NCBI GenBank assembly: GCA_026929865.2
Contig: CM049409.1
Span: forward strand, 7,471,452 to 7,535,451
DNA length: 64,000 bases
Origin: Hyperoplus lanceolatus
Lineage: Eukaryota; Chordata; Actinopteri; Uranoscopiformes; Ammodytidae
Direction: 5' to 3'
The position numbers and the translations under genes were made by a program. The notes below the pieces were generated by a model that saw only the letters and a program-made list of their open reading frames with translations, ran no database searches and had not been told where the DNA came from. Shown piece after piece: positions 33,947-64,000 of the stretch; positions within the stretch are counted from its first letter, which is position 1, and each line of letters begins with the position of its first letter.

Positions 33947-34616
33947 ACACAGTGTTGGAATATAGTAACATTACATCTTGCTTTGTGTAAACCACCTGCT
34001 GTCTCTGACAGCCATGACAGGTGGGCAGGGCAGGCTGTCCTACCTGTGAGTGCATGTTGTTGCTTTACAAAAAAGGCTGTGGGCAGTTTATAGACGAGCA
34101 GGGTTTGTTAAGCCTAATGGTCCTTGTATTGATTGGCTGGGGATATCCTCGCAAATCACAGGGGTAGAATGCACAATGAAATTCTGATTGAGGATCTCTA
34201 AATGCATTACAGATTGTAGTTTTTATTGAGCCTCCTGGAGCGGCCAGTGCAGGGTTTGTTTACACAGTTTGCTCGCAGCCTATTTTATTTTCTTACAACG
34301 GCATGATGGATCTGGGCAGAGGAAGGTGTCGAAGGAAGTCACTCACGGCACAGTTGACTGGTTATAATGAAGTGAGCATGCTTTTAATAACATCCAAAAC
34401 AGCACGGCTGTGGTTAGCGAAGTTGTGAAAACAATTAAACTGTATGCAAATGAATCAACTTTACTCGCTTAAATAAATGAGGCAACACTGAATGGATTAA
34501 CACAGCACAGGAGAGAACTTCTCATTGGCATGCGCTTACTTCACAGTCAGTAGGCATAATGGCGGGCTAAATGCTTACCTGTTGTCAACTGGGTGCAGCT
34601 ACACTGATCCACAAAA

Positions 34617-34680
34617 AGACTGTGGCCATAACTAATCCCAGGTCGGATCAAGCGATGTAGGTTCCCCATGTCCGTGTTAA
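34617..34680 (-). repeat. 64-bp perfect inverted copy of otor 3'UTR segment
   Basis: Reverse complement of 24631-24694 with no mismatch, 9.9 kb away. No terminal repeats, poly(A) or target-site duplication visible around it, which argues against an ordinary transposon or retrocopy. Confidence 0.95.
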
Positions 34681-34689
34681 GAGTCAGAT

Positions 34690-36620
34690 GAAAGGTAGGT
34701 GTCAAATAACGTGTTTCCTATAACAGTCACTGCTGCAGCTTGCGTGTTCATTGTTCACTCACAAAGGTCATGATCAGGAAGATCCCTCCCAGCTGAGCGA
34801 CATGGAAAAACATGCTCACCCACACCCAGTATAAGGCACATGCATTCGTTGTTTCTTTACATAGCATTTCTCTGCATCCATTATAACCTTTGTTCAAAGT
34901 AATTGATAGTTAAATGTCAAGTGGTTGTGGAAATGATTTGGGTCTAGATTCATGGAAATATTTACTCCTTATCGCCCGTTTCCTCATAAACTCCTCTCTC
35001 TTTCATTAATTCCTTTCTGTCTATTTTCCCTCGTGTTATCAAACTATAATGAACTTGGAGCTAACTGGCCAAGGCTTATGATACGTCACTTATTGTTTGT
35101 GGCATAGCCATTGTCTCCCCATGCCCTGTGTGTGTGTCTTATGAAAAATGTCCCTTGTTTACTTTCTTAATGGACTATGCTCTTTGGCTGCTGCTATATA
35201 GGGCAGTGCTGGAGAGAGGCTTGGAAACCTCTGAGATACCATTACCATTAGCCCTAATGTCCTTTTAAAATGGAAAGAGCATCAGAGCCCTAACACAGAG
35301 ACTGCTGCATATGCTGTTTGTGTGCACGGCTTCATTGTCATCGTGTCCCTACCAAGGTCACCTGGCCTGTTCCCTTCCTGTAGTCACGGACACATTAGCC
35401 TCTTAGCAAAAGCGAAGCACATTTCGGAAAGCAGATGAATTGCCATGGCCATTTCACCCTCCATTGTTGCTATTTGGCTATTCGTAGCTGTGCAGACAGG
35501 GTTCACTCTTCTAGGTTAATACACCATTTAGATTTTTGGCAAAGAAATAATCCAGTTTTGTATACGTATTTTTTCAACACATACTTCCAATCATATCGTT
35601 ATTCGTATTGAATAATTTTATCATCTCAAATCAAACCAAAATTATTTTGAGGGACATGGAACCCAATGTAAGACTAGAATACGTTTGTAAACAAAACTGT
35701 GATCACCGCTGCTGTAAACAACCACAGTGAAACTGTTACGTTTCAGGTAGCTCTCTAACTTCAAACAGTGTTCCAGGGATCCAATTTTCCTGTGTGGAAA
35801 GTTTGATTATCCACTCATAAGAATACACCTTATAAAACGTTCACTTCGCTGACACGCCTAAAGTTGCATAGTGCACCTTTAAAGACTGCAACCTAACAAA
35901 AACAGATAAAGAATGACCTCTACATCAATACTCCAGTTTCCCAGTGATACAGTGAGTATTTTTTTTTCTGTGCGTGTATGGAGCATAACAGGGTTTGTGG
36001 CAGTGACCTTACATAGTTACATGGCCATTATTTCCCGTTGTGTCTCAAAGGTCAGTCTGTCTCTCCGGACTCAAAAAAGGCAAATGTAATGTAACCACCG
36101 TAACGTCAAACGTCACTGCCCGACTCGAACAGATAATTGCTCGGAGGTGGCTGCCTTTTGCTGATGACTTAATGAGCGTACAAAAGGAAATGGGAAAGTT
36201 GGCAGTGTTGTGAATAGCTGAGGACTAGGTCCATGCTCAAGAGGGCTTGATTAGAAAAAATGAACTTAGGTAATGTCTTCCACTGTGATCAAAATCATCA
36301 GCAGCAAATGTTTTTGAGGTGTTCGCGTCTGGCATGTCGGGGGCCGCTCGGCATGATACATCATTGATGGAAATTAAACCACCACAGTCATGGAATAAAC
36401 ATCATTTCTGAACACATTCTGGGCTTGAATCATCTACTCAGAGATGACTGTTGCTCATCCACAAATGTTACTGTACATTTAGAAGCATCCACTATCATTT
36501 AGCTGATTGCTCAAAACACAGCATAAACAATGTTGTTCTTTTTCACCTAAATTTCAAGATCAAAACACATTTTTCTGAATTGCCAATTTGGCAATATAAC
36601 AGTGAACACATTCAGAGAAA
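34690..36620. other. Intergenic sequence with a possible MITE end
   Basis: No gene recognised. The block ending 'gttgcatagtgcacctttaa' near 35860-35882 resembles the terminus of a common fish MITE, but its other end could not be placed. Confidence 0.4.
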
Positions 36621-36632
36621 TGCTGCTAGGTG

Positions 36633-37170
36633 CTAGCCTGGTCCTACCAGACTATCATACTTCATTTCATTTGTACAGAAGGTCTGGAACTGCTGTAATT
36701 GGCAAGCGTTCACTCACTTGGAGGCGGGTGTCTGTTGAAGTTTAAAACTATTGGATCTGCTCAGTGCCACTCTGGATTAGCCAACCTATCACATAATGTT
36801 TGGTGTGACATATGTCATGAGCCGGCTTCTGACGGTGCGTTCTAACTTGCTAGAGCCTAACTTTTAGTTATTTGGATGAGAAAGGTTGTAGGCGTCCATA
36901 CTTTCGCGAGCAGATGCACTGGAACACAGACAGGTCGGTACTCGGAACTACCAAGTCGGAAATCTCTGAGTTCCGAGTATAAAGGAACACAGCATTCAAC
37001 TGAAACTGGAGCGCAACTTCGACGTCATCGTTTTCAGCCACTCACTCTGTTCGCTGATTGGACAGCCAAAAGTCTGGCTAGAGAAGGAACCCATGAATAC
37101 ACAGCCAGACTAACTATTGAAGTAAAATGAAAATTGAACGGAAGTAGGTAGGCGGGCAGAGCCAGGCTAG
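36633..37170. mobile_element. Short non-autonomous hAT-like element (CTAGCCTGG ends)
   Basis: Ends CTAGCCTGG and CCAGGCTAG are inverted. Flanking octamers gctaggtg (36625-36632) and gcttggtg (37170-37177) differ at one base, consistent with an older 8-bp target-site duplication. The exact terminal base is ambiguous because flank and element overlap. No coding capacity. Confidence 0.7.
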
Positions 37171-37177
37171 CTTGGTG

Positions 37178-38265
37178 CACCGTTTGGACATGTTCAACTC
37201 CTGCTAGAGCTGTTGAATCTCTGCAGAAAGCTTTTGAAGTAGTCCAGCAAACACTCCTGCAGTTAAAACTAGTCCTCAACTCTGACAAGACTAAACAAAT
37301 GTTGTTTTCAACTTCTTAAAAAGTATCTCAAACTGTCCCCACAGTGTCCACTCTTGAGGGAAATGTCATAGAGGTGGTTCGTATGTACAAATATCTTGGT
37401 GTGTTGATTGATGACTCCCTTTCCTTCAAACCCCATATTGATAATCTTGTGAAGAAACTGAAACTCAAACTGGGTTTCTTCTACAGGAACAAATTTTGTT
37501 TTTCTTTTGAGGTCAAAAAGCGGCTTGTCACTGCAACGTTTTTATCCAGTTTAGATTATGGAGACCTGATGTATATGAATGCCTCAGCTAAATGTCTATG
37601 TAAGATTGATGCTGTTTACCATGCTTCTCTGAGGTTCATTACCAATTGTGGAGCCCTGACCCATCACTGTGACTTATATTCTCGACTGGGTTGGTTTTCT
37701 TTGTCCACCAGAAGGCTGGGACACTGGTGCACTTTTATTTATAAGGCCATGTTAGGGCTACTTCCCTCCTACGTCTGTAATTTAATCACACAGAAAAGTG
37801 TTGCTTCTCACAATCTGCGTTCAAACAATCAGATGCTTCTGTCATTTCCATTTGCACGCATAGAATTAGGAAGAATGTCCTTCATCCATTCTGCTCCCAC
37901 CACATGGAACTGGCTACAAAAAGATTTTAAATTAACCGAAATGATTTCTTTGAACGCTTTCAAATCTAAGCTGAGAGCATTTCAGACCACCTCTTTTACT
38001 TGTAGTTGTTTTTTATGATTTTTAATTTACTTGGAACTGTTTTTATTTATTTTTTTATTATTTTAATTGAAAACAGTTTTTTCTGATTTTATTTGATAAT
38101 AGCTTTTTATCATTTTAATTTCTGTCTATATACTGTGAGTGTATTGTGAGTGAACATGTAACTTGTTGCTGCCTCTTGGCCAGGACTCCCTTGAAAAAGA
38201 GGTTTTTAATCTCAATGGGACTTTCCTGGTTAAATAAAGGTTAAATGAAATAAAATAAAATAAAA
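37178..38265 (+). mobile_element. LINE 3' fragment (reverse transcriptase C terminus)
   Basis: An open frame of 224 codons (37344-38018) reads MYKYLGVLIDDSLSFKPHID, then LDYGDLMYMNASAKCL, RFITNCGALTHHCDLY and FIYKAMLGLLPSYVCNLI, the C-terminal region of fish L2/CR1-like reverse transcriptases. Upstream, 'LVLNSDKTKQML' is still readable. The 3' end has 'tttcctggttaaataaaggt' followed by an (AAAAT)n tail at about 38240-38263. The catalytic YADD block is missing (5' truncation). Same general family as the copy at 30475-32160 but opposite orientation and better preserved. Confidence 0.85.
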
Positions 38266-38269
38266 TGTT

Positions 38270-40125
38270 TCATTAGTAGCAAAGCAGGAACCAAAAGACC
38301 TTTTGAGATAAGATATTACACAGTTTCAGATAACGAAAAAAAAAAAGAATTATATTATCAGGTTCAGATGTTCTAGTCAATTCTCAAATGGGCAAAAAGT
38401 TGAAGTTAGGTTTTGAAATGTCTCTGTAAATCCAGATGTTTTAATACATGATTTTTCTCTGGCAGATTGTCAAACGATGCTGTTGTATTCAAAGTCATAG
38501 TATGAGATGGCTAATTAATCAAATCTGACGGAGTGTTTTTTCACCCTCCCTCTCTTGTCGAACTTGATTGAGCTCTGACGTTAATCTGCATGTCTCTTTG
38601 TTCCCTCCTAGGTGGTGCATTCATTACGCAGCACCGACTACTCACCTCAAAATAAGTAATACACCAAGGGAAATAATTATCGTGATTATGCATAATCTTT
38701 GCCCGCACAGTTGTTTTTCTTTTCCAATTAAGCTAAATTTACATTTTGAAGCAGGTGTGGAACCATTGCTCTGCCACGTGCAAGCATGTCCTCAGTGGCA
38801 TAGTGTTTCATCTAGAGACCATTACTAATACAGGACATTATTTTCTCACATTGGTGCTGCGCCTTGACATGAACCTATAGCGATTTTATGTTTCATTTGT
38901 GCATGGATTTATTGAGCTAGGTAGAGAGAAGACATGCTTTTTTACTCCTGGGAAAGGAAAACAATTGCATAGTTTATCTTTCAAGCGCGTGAATAAAACC
39001 GAACACAGCCCATGAAATAACAGTATGATGGGTTGTGCTTTTATTCGTGGCTAGAATAAACATTTTAATGACAACATATAGTGGCAGTTACATTCTTCAT
39101 TTTCTAATCTAATGTAAGCTCTCAGAGTGCCTATTGACAAAAGTGTTACATTAAAGTCAGCAGAGTGCAACACTTGCGCACCATCTCATCATCCAGGTAA
39201 AAAGAGAATGTTGTAGTTTTAAATAGAAGAAATAGTTGTCAAGATTAGAATAAACATCCTTCATAAACATTGTTTATATTCCCTCCCAGATTTGATAATG
39301 AAACTTTTTGTTGATTGTTTTTCTTCACTGATCTATCTGTTCGGTGGTTTAAAGGTGTAAGCTAAGAGTCAGGGAACAAGTATACTGTATTGAATTCACA
39401 CACTGTAGTTTCAGTGGCGGCCATGATCACAAGGTTAGCAGAAAGTAAACAAAAAAGATGAGCTATAAACTGGAAATGCAAATCAAAGAGCCTTGCATCT
39501 TCACAAGTGTGGCTTACAGCCTTTGTCTCCTGTGTATGCATTGAAAACAATGGCGGCAAACACTCTCTAGATGAACGCACCTGAAAGGAGTCACTCGAAG
39601 GGACAAACAGAACAGGTGTGAACAACACTTACATGGCAACATAATTCTAGAAGATGGAGGGCAGGGGAGCTGTTAAACGATATACTGATTTGCAGAAGAG
39701 AAGAGAGAAAGAGGTCAGAGTGATAAAAGATTCCAGGATGAGTGACGGATGAGGCGAGTGATTGAGTTCAATGTAATCTTCCTCTGTGTCGAAATCTGTG
39801 TGCTGTCCATGACAAATCGTGAGCCGCCGTTTCCACCTGAGTTGGCCTTGCTGTCTGCCACGGCTCACAGCACAACATAACCCCATGTTGTCTGTCCTCT
39901 GCTACCCGCTTCTCCAGCTGGCCTGATGGAAGTAATGGATCCGTACAACACAGTGTTACAGCCCAATCTGATTGAAGAGTATAGCTGCAATTAAACCCTA
40001 TACCTCCACAGTGACTTTATTTGTAGGCTATACCTCCACAGTGACTTTATTAGTATAGGTTAAGCATGTAGTAAATTTGACCGTACCAGACTTAACATCT
40101 CATGCGCACACAAACTAGAACTTTG
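38270..40125. other. Intergenic sequence
   Basis: No gene recognised. A segment near 38590-38760 has balanced composition and homeodomain/POU-like AT motifs (attatgcataat, ccaattaagc), so it could be a conserved non-coding element; this cannot be tested without other genomes. Confidence 0.35.
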
Positions 40126-40128
40126 CCC

Positions 40129-40833
40129 TGCGTTCCAATACCCATTCTTCACTGATATTTAGTATGGCAGAAAAAATATTTAGGATGTTCCAATTATTGT
40201 GTTCAGATGGAGCATGCTTCAAACTTCCCGGATGCCAACTACATCCGGTCGGAATTTTTTTTTATTGTGTAAATCAGTCGATCGGAGCCTCCAAGTTCAA
40301 ACAACAATGCGATATATAAGCAACAAGTTCCAGTTACGGTCTTATGATGATTAAAAATAAGTAAAAGTATGTCCCAATTGTACTTTTTTTAAACTTTTAT
40401 TTTAGTGGTTTTATAGTTTTATACATATGGAAAAAAAACTGAATAAGTAACAACCCCCTCTCCCCTCCCCCCTCCCCCTCCCTCACATAAACAGACAAGG
40501 AATACAGAAAAAATAAATAACTAAGACAAAATGATTAAGACAATAAGCTATAAATACACAAGAAACAAAACAAAGCTAAAACAAAAACAAAACTGGGGCG
40601 AACCTCACACCTGTTGGTTCCCTAAGTGCCGCAGCACTGGGCCCCATATAGCGGAGAATTTATGGGGGTGGCCTGACAGCTCCTGTCGTAGCCTTTCCAC
40701 ATGTGGAGTGCCCATCAGTTCCCTCAGCCAGGTATCAAACTGTTGTCCCAATTGTATGCCTACTGCATGCTAACTAGTCTAGACTTTTTTATGATCAGCT
40801 GTAGAAAACAGAAAGAGTATGCTGTTTGGAATG
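40129..40833. mobile_element. MITE copy 2, split by a LINE insertion
   Basis: Shares the 1818-2225 sequence: 'ttccaataccca', 'atatttaggatgt', 'actacatccggtcg', 'gtatgtcccaattgta', 'tgatcagctgtag' and a terminal 'gtttggaat'. It is interrupted at 40383-40743. Confidence 0.7.
40383..40743 (-). mobile_element. 5'-truncated L1-type LINE inserted in the MITE
   Basis: Flanked by a perfect 13-bp direct repeat tgtcccaattgta (40370-40382 and 40744-40756). On the - strand it reads a short C-terminal ORF2-like peptide (FDTWLRELMGTPHVERLRQE), a pyrimidine-poor G-rich 3'UTR and ends in 'aataaaagtttaaaaaaag'. Length, truncation, poly(A) end and 13-bp duplication fit target-primed reverse transcription of an L1/Tx1-clade element. 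Confidence 0.75.
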
Positions 40834-40839
40834 TACTGA

Positions 40840-42036
40840 GAAATGTAACTGGACCAGGAATGCTTTCTCTCATATCCCATCTCAAGACTTCCGCTGAAGC
40901 CAAATTGAATGATCTAAAGCAAGTGACATTGGGGTATGATGTTATGTCCTAACCTGTCAACCTTGTGCCATTATGAAGACATGTGTTGTCTGTGGGGCTT
41001 TTGATATCTCTCTACCTGTGATCTGTGAAGGCCCCAGCACCTTATCTCACAGAACCAGAAGCAGAGGGCGGCGTCCTATATGACACAGAGAAACTGGAGC
41101 AGAGGGACACATAGGGAGAGAGAAAGATGGCGGGCGCGAGGGAGCCAATGAAACCATTAGAAGGGCAGCTCCTGACAAAATCTGCACTGCAAATCAATGC
41201 GAGTATACAGTAGTACCCACAATGCCCCACTTATTTGGAAACATCCAACGCCTACAACACCAACTGGCACTGTCTTTTTTTAAATTTATGTGCCCCTCAG
41301 TAATTTTTTCATATAAATGAATGTCGACTACATTCAAGCCATCGCCAAACGAGTTGACTCAAAATTGCTTGAGCCTATCAGCTCCACAAAACCTTCTCCG
41401 TCTTTCTCCGTATGGCAGCATTTACAAACTGGTGTCAACTCCTGACACTGGCACAAGAGGAGCTCAAAAAGCGCCCACAAAATGTTTTAGCTGTTGATTC
41501 TTCTGCTAAGAAAAAAAATGGACATACAGCAGAAGGTATAAAATCCAAGCAAGATCACAGAAACCTCACTTCATGTTGATGCACTGACAATGATGTTGTA
41601 ATAACTCAAAATTCTTCATGGGGGCGACAGTTGTTACACACTGTAGCTTTAAATTATGTGAGGCTAACAAAGAAAGGATTCCATAAGTTGTTGGTGCACA
41701 GTTCCATTTCTAGGTGGAGGGGAAGTTTAAACGCACTCGACGTTTCAGTAAGGGTTCTCGTTTTAGAGTGTGTTGGTTAGATCAGCATATAAATGAGCAC
41801 AGAGGAATGAGGCAGCTCTTACGTAACTCATAAACTATTCATACACTCTGCATATAAAATGCATATAAACAGCATGTGTCGCATTGCAAACAATTTTGCA
41901 GTGTTTCTGGATTGATTTGATATAGCATTGAAAACACAACAGAGCAGGAGTAAAAGATCAATACTCTTGTCTCTTAGAGCTAGCAAACAGTTCCAGTCTG
42001 GCTGAAAGGTTGGTAGCAGAGGTTGCGGTCGGTGGC

Positions 42037-42080
<44 letters not shown>

Positions 42081-44320
42081 TGCCGAGCATCATCTTCTAG
42101 CTGCCAGACTAATCTCCTCTGTTCTCAATGAACCATCATAGCAGAAAAATTAAAGATCCATGTTTTTCAGTTCCTCCTCAAAATAAATGACCGCCCAATC
42201 CAAGAGCTTCATTATATTACTGAATCTCCACACGGCCAACCTTTAATATTAAATGGTCTCATTATACAGTGTAAAAAAACCCGGAACAACCTGTTCTGAG
42301 CATCACAAATATTTTATCATTGTGACTCAATTACTTGATTATATGCTGCACAACTGAGTGACATTATTTCCATTGCGTCAAATTGAATCCATTTCCTTTT
42401 ATAAAAAAATGACCGGACTACCTGCCCGAAGAAGAAGGTCTGCTTGTCTTTGAGTATTACTTCAAGGAACTGGGAGATGAAACCACTTTAAATGCTTACA
42501 AACCCCCACTCCCCACTCCTCTCACAACATACGTACATAGGAAGTGATCCGTCAGAAAACCAATTTACTGTCTAAAAGCAGAAGATGCGGTAGCTTTTCT
42601 TTGCAGGTTTTCCCATATATATTTGATAAAGAGGATAAAGTAAACGTGAATCAGCAGCCAAACTATGACTGCGTATCAATCGGAAAGGTACGGAAGAATG
42701 GTGCATAGATGGAGAATGGGAAAGGGTGAATGATGCTGTTTTGCCCAAGCTAAATAAATAATCTCTGGGCCACATGAATTGCAGGAGTGTGGGAGGAGGA
42801 CTGCAGGGAGCATGGAAACAGTAATTAGTAAAGTGGATCCACTTATAGAAAAATAAAAACCTCCTTCATTATTTTCCAGACTTCTGTGATAACTGAGCCA
42901 CGTGCTTTTGTGCTCCCTTGTTACCAAACCCTTCAGATGATGTAATGTAAAATTTGACGTTGCATGTGACAGCATACACCACTATGCTGATAGATTTAAA
43001 TATGCATATGCATTTGTTATGAGGCCTTTGTTTTCTCCCCATGTAGATTATATGTCAAATTCCACTGAGCAAGTGAAATCGTTTACTGGTAAGACTGCAG
43101 AACACGAAAAAGAATGATTCCTCGTCACTGAATTTACAGTTTTAACTGTTTTTTAAAGATTTTTCTTTTATAGACTTATGCATACTTGATTTGATACTTC
43201 AAATTTTGGGAACTGGGATGAGCAAGACCATTTTTGTAAAAAAAAGAAAAAAAAAACTTTTGTTCAAGACTATGTTTGAGATATCTGGATAGGCAACCAT
43301 GCATCCTCTTTCTAGATAGTGTGAGTATTAGGGGCCCAACAGAACACATGACAGATGAGCAGATTTAACAGCAGTGTTGGTTTATCGTGCTGCCCTCAGT
43401 CCAAGTGCTAATTTGAGTTCTGTCATAGAGCTTGCTGAGTTCTTCTATTAGAAGAACTCCCAACACCATCAAACTGTCAAGGCCATAGTTCCAACTAAAG
43501 GCTGTGCAGCAGAAATCATACAGTATGTGGTCTTTTTTCACCAAACCTTGTCTGTATAAGGGTACATTTGCGATATCACACTCACTTTCTCACATCACTG
43601 TGTGTGACTCTATAGCAGCGCTGTATGTCATTGATGTAACATAAAGCAGCAGGGAAGAAGGAGAAAGAGGAATGCTTAATGAGTGGGGATTGTCAGAGAC
43701 AGGGTGTGCAGGCTTCTCTCATGCTGCTGTTAACATCCAAATGACCAATTAAAGTCTAGTGGGTCTATTCTTACATCCCACTTCACAACTAGGGGCAGGC
43801 TGCACAACTGAGGTATGTCATGTTGTAGCAGCCGATAATGTAATAACGGGCGATACCGTAACTGCCAATAACGTTAAAATTGCTCCATTTCTAATGTAGG
43901 CCTAATAAAAAAGGTTAATGTAGCTACTTGCCAGGAACTTCATCCAATTCTAAAACCAATTCAAACAAACTTTTTGCTCATAATGTAAAAGGTATTACAT
44001 TATGTAATAGTTATTATTACATTATCATTACATCTGTGTTAAAAAAATCCTTTAACTGGAGCTATATTTAAAAAAAAATCATTACAGTAGGCTGACTGAG
44101 TAATAGACTATGTTGTAAAATAGTGCGATAGAAATCCACAAAGCAATTCTGTATGGGTATAAATATTAAAAAGGTATCCTACTCCTTTAAAAAGGGTCAC
44201 AGTTTTGGCTACGGCACACAAGTGGGAAATTGGGGATATTATGCGAACGTGTTTTTCATTCAGATGAGAGCTTAGCCACCAACAGACATTTATCCATCTA
44301 ACTCTCATCAACTCCAGAGG
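40840..44320. other. Intergenic sequence upstream of pcsk2
   Basis: No gene recognised apart from the microsatellite above. Short inverted motifs gataatgtaataac (43834) and gttattattacattatc (44010) could be ends of a small element. Confidence 0.4.
42039..42079. repeat. (TG)n microsatellite
   Basis: 41-bp uninterrupted TG tract in intergenic DNA. Confidence 0.95.
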
Positions 44321-44332
44321 ACGATGGGGAAA

Positions 44333-44353
44333 GGAATTGTCCAAGGTGCTGAA
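44333..44353 (-). promoter_or_regulatory. REST/NRSF-binding RE1-like site upstream of pcsk2
   Basis: On the - strand it reads TTCAGCACC, TT, GGACAA, TTCC, matching 16 of 21 positions of the canonical RE1 element, with the two half-sites (TTCAGCACC and GGACA) and their spacing intact. It lies about 445 bp 5' of the pcsk2 start codon. REST silences neuronal and neuroendocrine genes elsewhere, which fits the expression of PC2. Function is inferred. Confidence 0.65.
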
Positions 44354-44411
44354 AAGTGTCCCTGTCGCTCATCCGGGGGAGCAAACAGCGGGACACACCC
44401 GCCGGAGCCCA

Positions 44412-44425
44412 TTGGTACGACGTCA
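44412..44425. promoter_or_regulatory. CRE-like motif in pcsk2 5' region
   Basis: GACGTCACG in a CpG-containing stretch about 380 bp before the pcsk2 ATG is a CREB/ATF half-site with flanking bases. The stretch from about 44330 to 44900 is richer in G+C and CpG than its surroundings. Motif-based inference only. Confidence 0.35.
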
Positions 44426-44796
44426 CGCACACAAAGTAGTCGAGGAGCGAGTAAGGTAAATGAATTACAGATGAGAGGAGGAGGAGAAGGAGGAGAGAGA
44501 GAGATAGGAAGCTGAGGATGCAAGTTTGGTCCACAACACACAAGCTCGACCCATTCTCGAACCACAATAGCAGGAGCGGCTATACACCACCTCGGTGATA
44601 CTGTATTATAGCCCACAACAAGTTCCAGTGGTCTCATCAGCTGACGACGAGGAGATGCGCCCGCAAAAGCTTTGACTCGACACCCTCCACCCCCCGTTCA
44701 CGTCCCCATCTTCCTACTCCTCCTCTTCCCATCTATAACGAGGAGCATCCCGCACACAGACAGGCGGCATTTGACACCGTAAGATCCAAAGACACG

Positions 44797-63777
<18,981 letters not shown>

Positions 63778-64000
63778 GTATGTGTTTTAATTCCCCATTC
63801 CACACACCTGCAAAACATTGTGATTGTGATGGACTGTTCTGTATAAAACAATATTATGTCACTCCATATTTGACTCGTCTTTACTGAAGAAAATACTGGT
63901 GAGGTCTGATTCCACACAAACATATTTGACTTGAAAGAACACTGTTTTTGTGCTCATCATTTCTGAGCTGATGTTTTCTTTTGAAGTACAACCTTGAGCG

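Noticed and set aside
35500..35882. Possible MITE ending in gcatagtgcacctttaa
   Set aside because: Only one end is convincing; the other could not be placed, so it was not listed as an element.
43834..44026. Possible small transposon with gataatgtaataac-type ends
   Set aside because: Ends are short, A/T-rich and imperfect, without a target-site duplication; could be chance.
63778..64000. pcsk2 exon 11 in the last 223 bases
   Set aside because: No acceptor is followed by the expected LGLTWRDMQ-type sequence; the next exon must lie beyond the window.

Overview
The window is nuclear DNA from a ray-finned (teleost) fish. Support comes from four vertebrate genes with GT-AG introns, fish-type tRNA-derived SINEs, many long (GT)n/(CA)n tracts, a piggyBac remnant and a dense set of hAT-like DNA transposons, most with perfect 8-bp target-site duplications. 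I cannot name the species.  Layout: (1) 1-3262, + strand: the 3' part of polh (DNA polymerase eta), seven exons; the 5' exons lie outside the window. (2) 5735-16704, - strand: the complete gtpbp2 coding sequence, 12 exons and 609 aa, tail-to-tail with polh. Its large intron 6 holds a complete tRNA-Leu(CAG) gene and two hAT-like elements. (3) About 17.0-21.3 kb: an intergenic transposon nest (a fold-back element, a 2.55-kb hAT-like element carrying a second hAT-like element and a SINE, then a MITE). (4) 21494-24503, + strand: otor (otoraplin, MIA/SH3 family), 4 exons and 129 aa, with a 1.9-kb piggyBac-like element in intron 3. (5) About 24.8-44.3 kb: a long gene-poor interval with hAT, LINE and MITE copies, a perfect 35-bp-arm hairpin, and a 64-bp perfect inverted copy of part of the otor 3'UTR. 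(6) 44797-63777, + strand: the first ten coding exons of pcsk2 (prohormone convertase 2), running off the window before the P domain, with a REST/RE1-like site 5' of it.  The genes do not form a pathway. polh does translesion DNA synthesis, gtpbp2 is a translational GTPase linked to ribosome rescue, otor is a small secreted SH3-like protein, and pcsk2 cleaves prohormones. Their order reflects synteny: polh-gtpbp2 corresponds to human 6p21.1 and otor-pcsk2 to human 20p12.1, so the transposon nest at 17-21 kb sits at the join between two ancestral blocks.  I found no prokaryotic-type operon, CRISPR array or novel gene cluster. The most interesting items are the 64-bp perfect inverted duplication, the perfect hairpin at 33872-33946, the RE1-like site upstream of pcsk2, the pcsk2 exon-7 splice donor made from a GT microsatellite, and the dated nesting of transposons.
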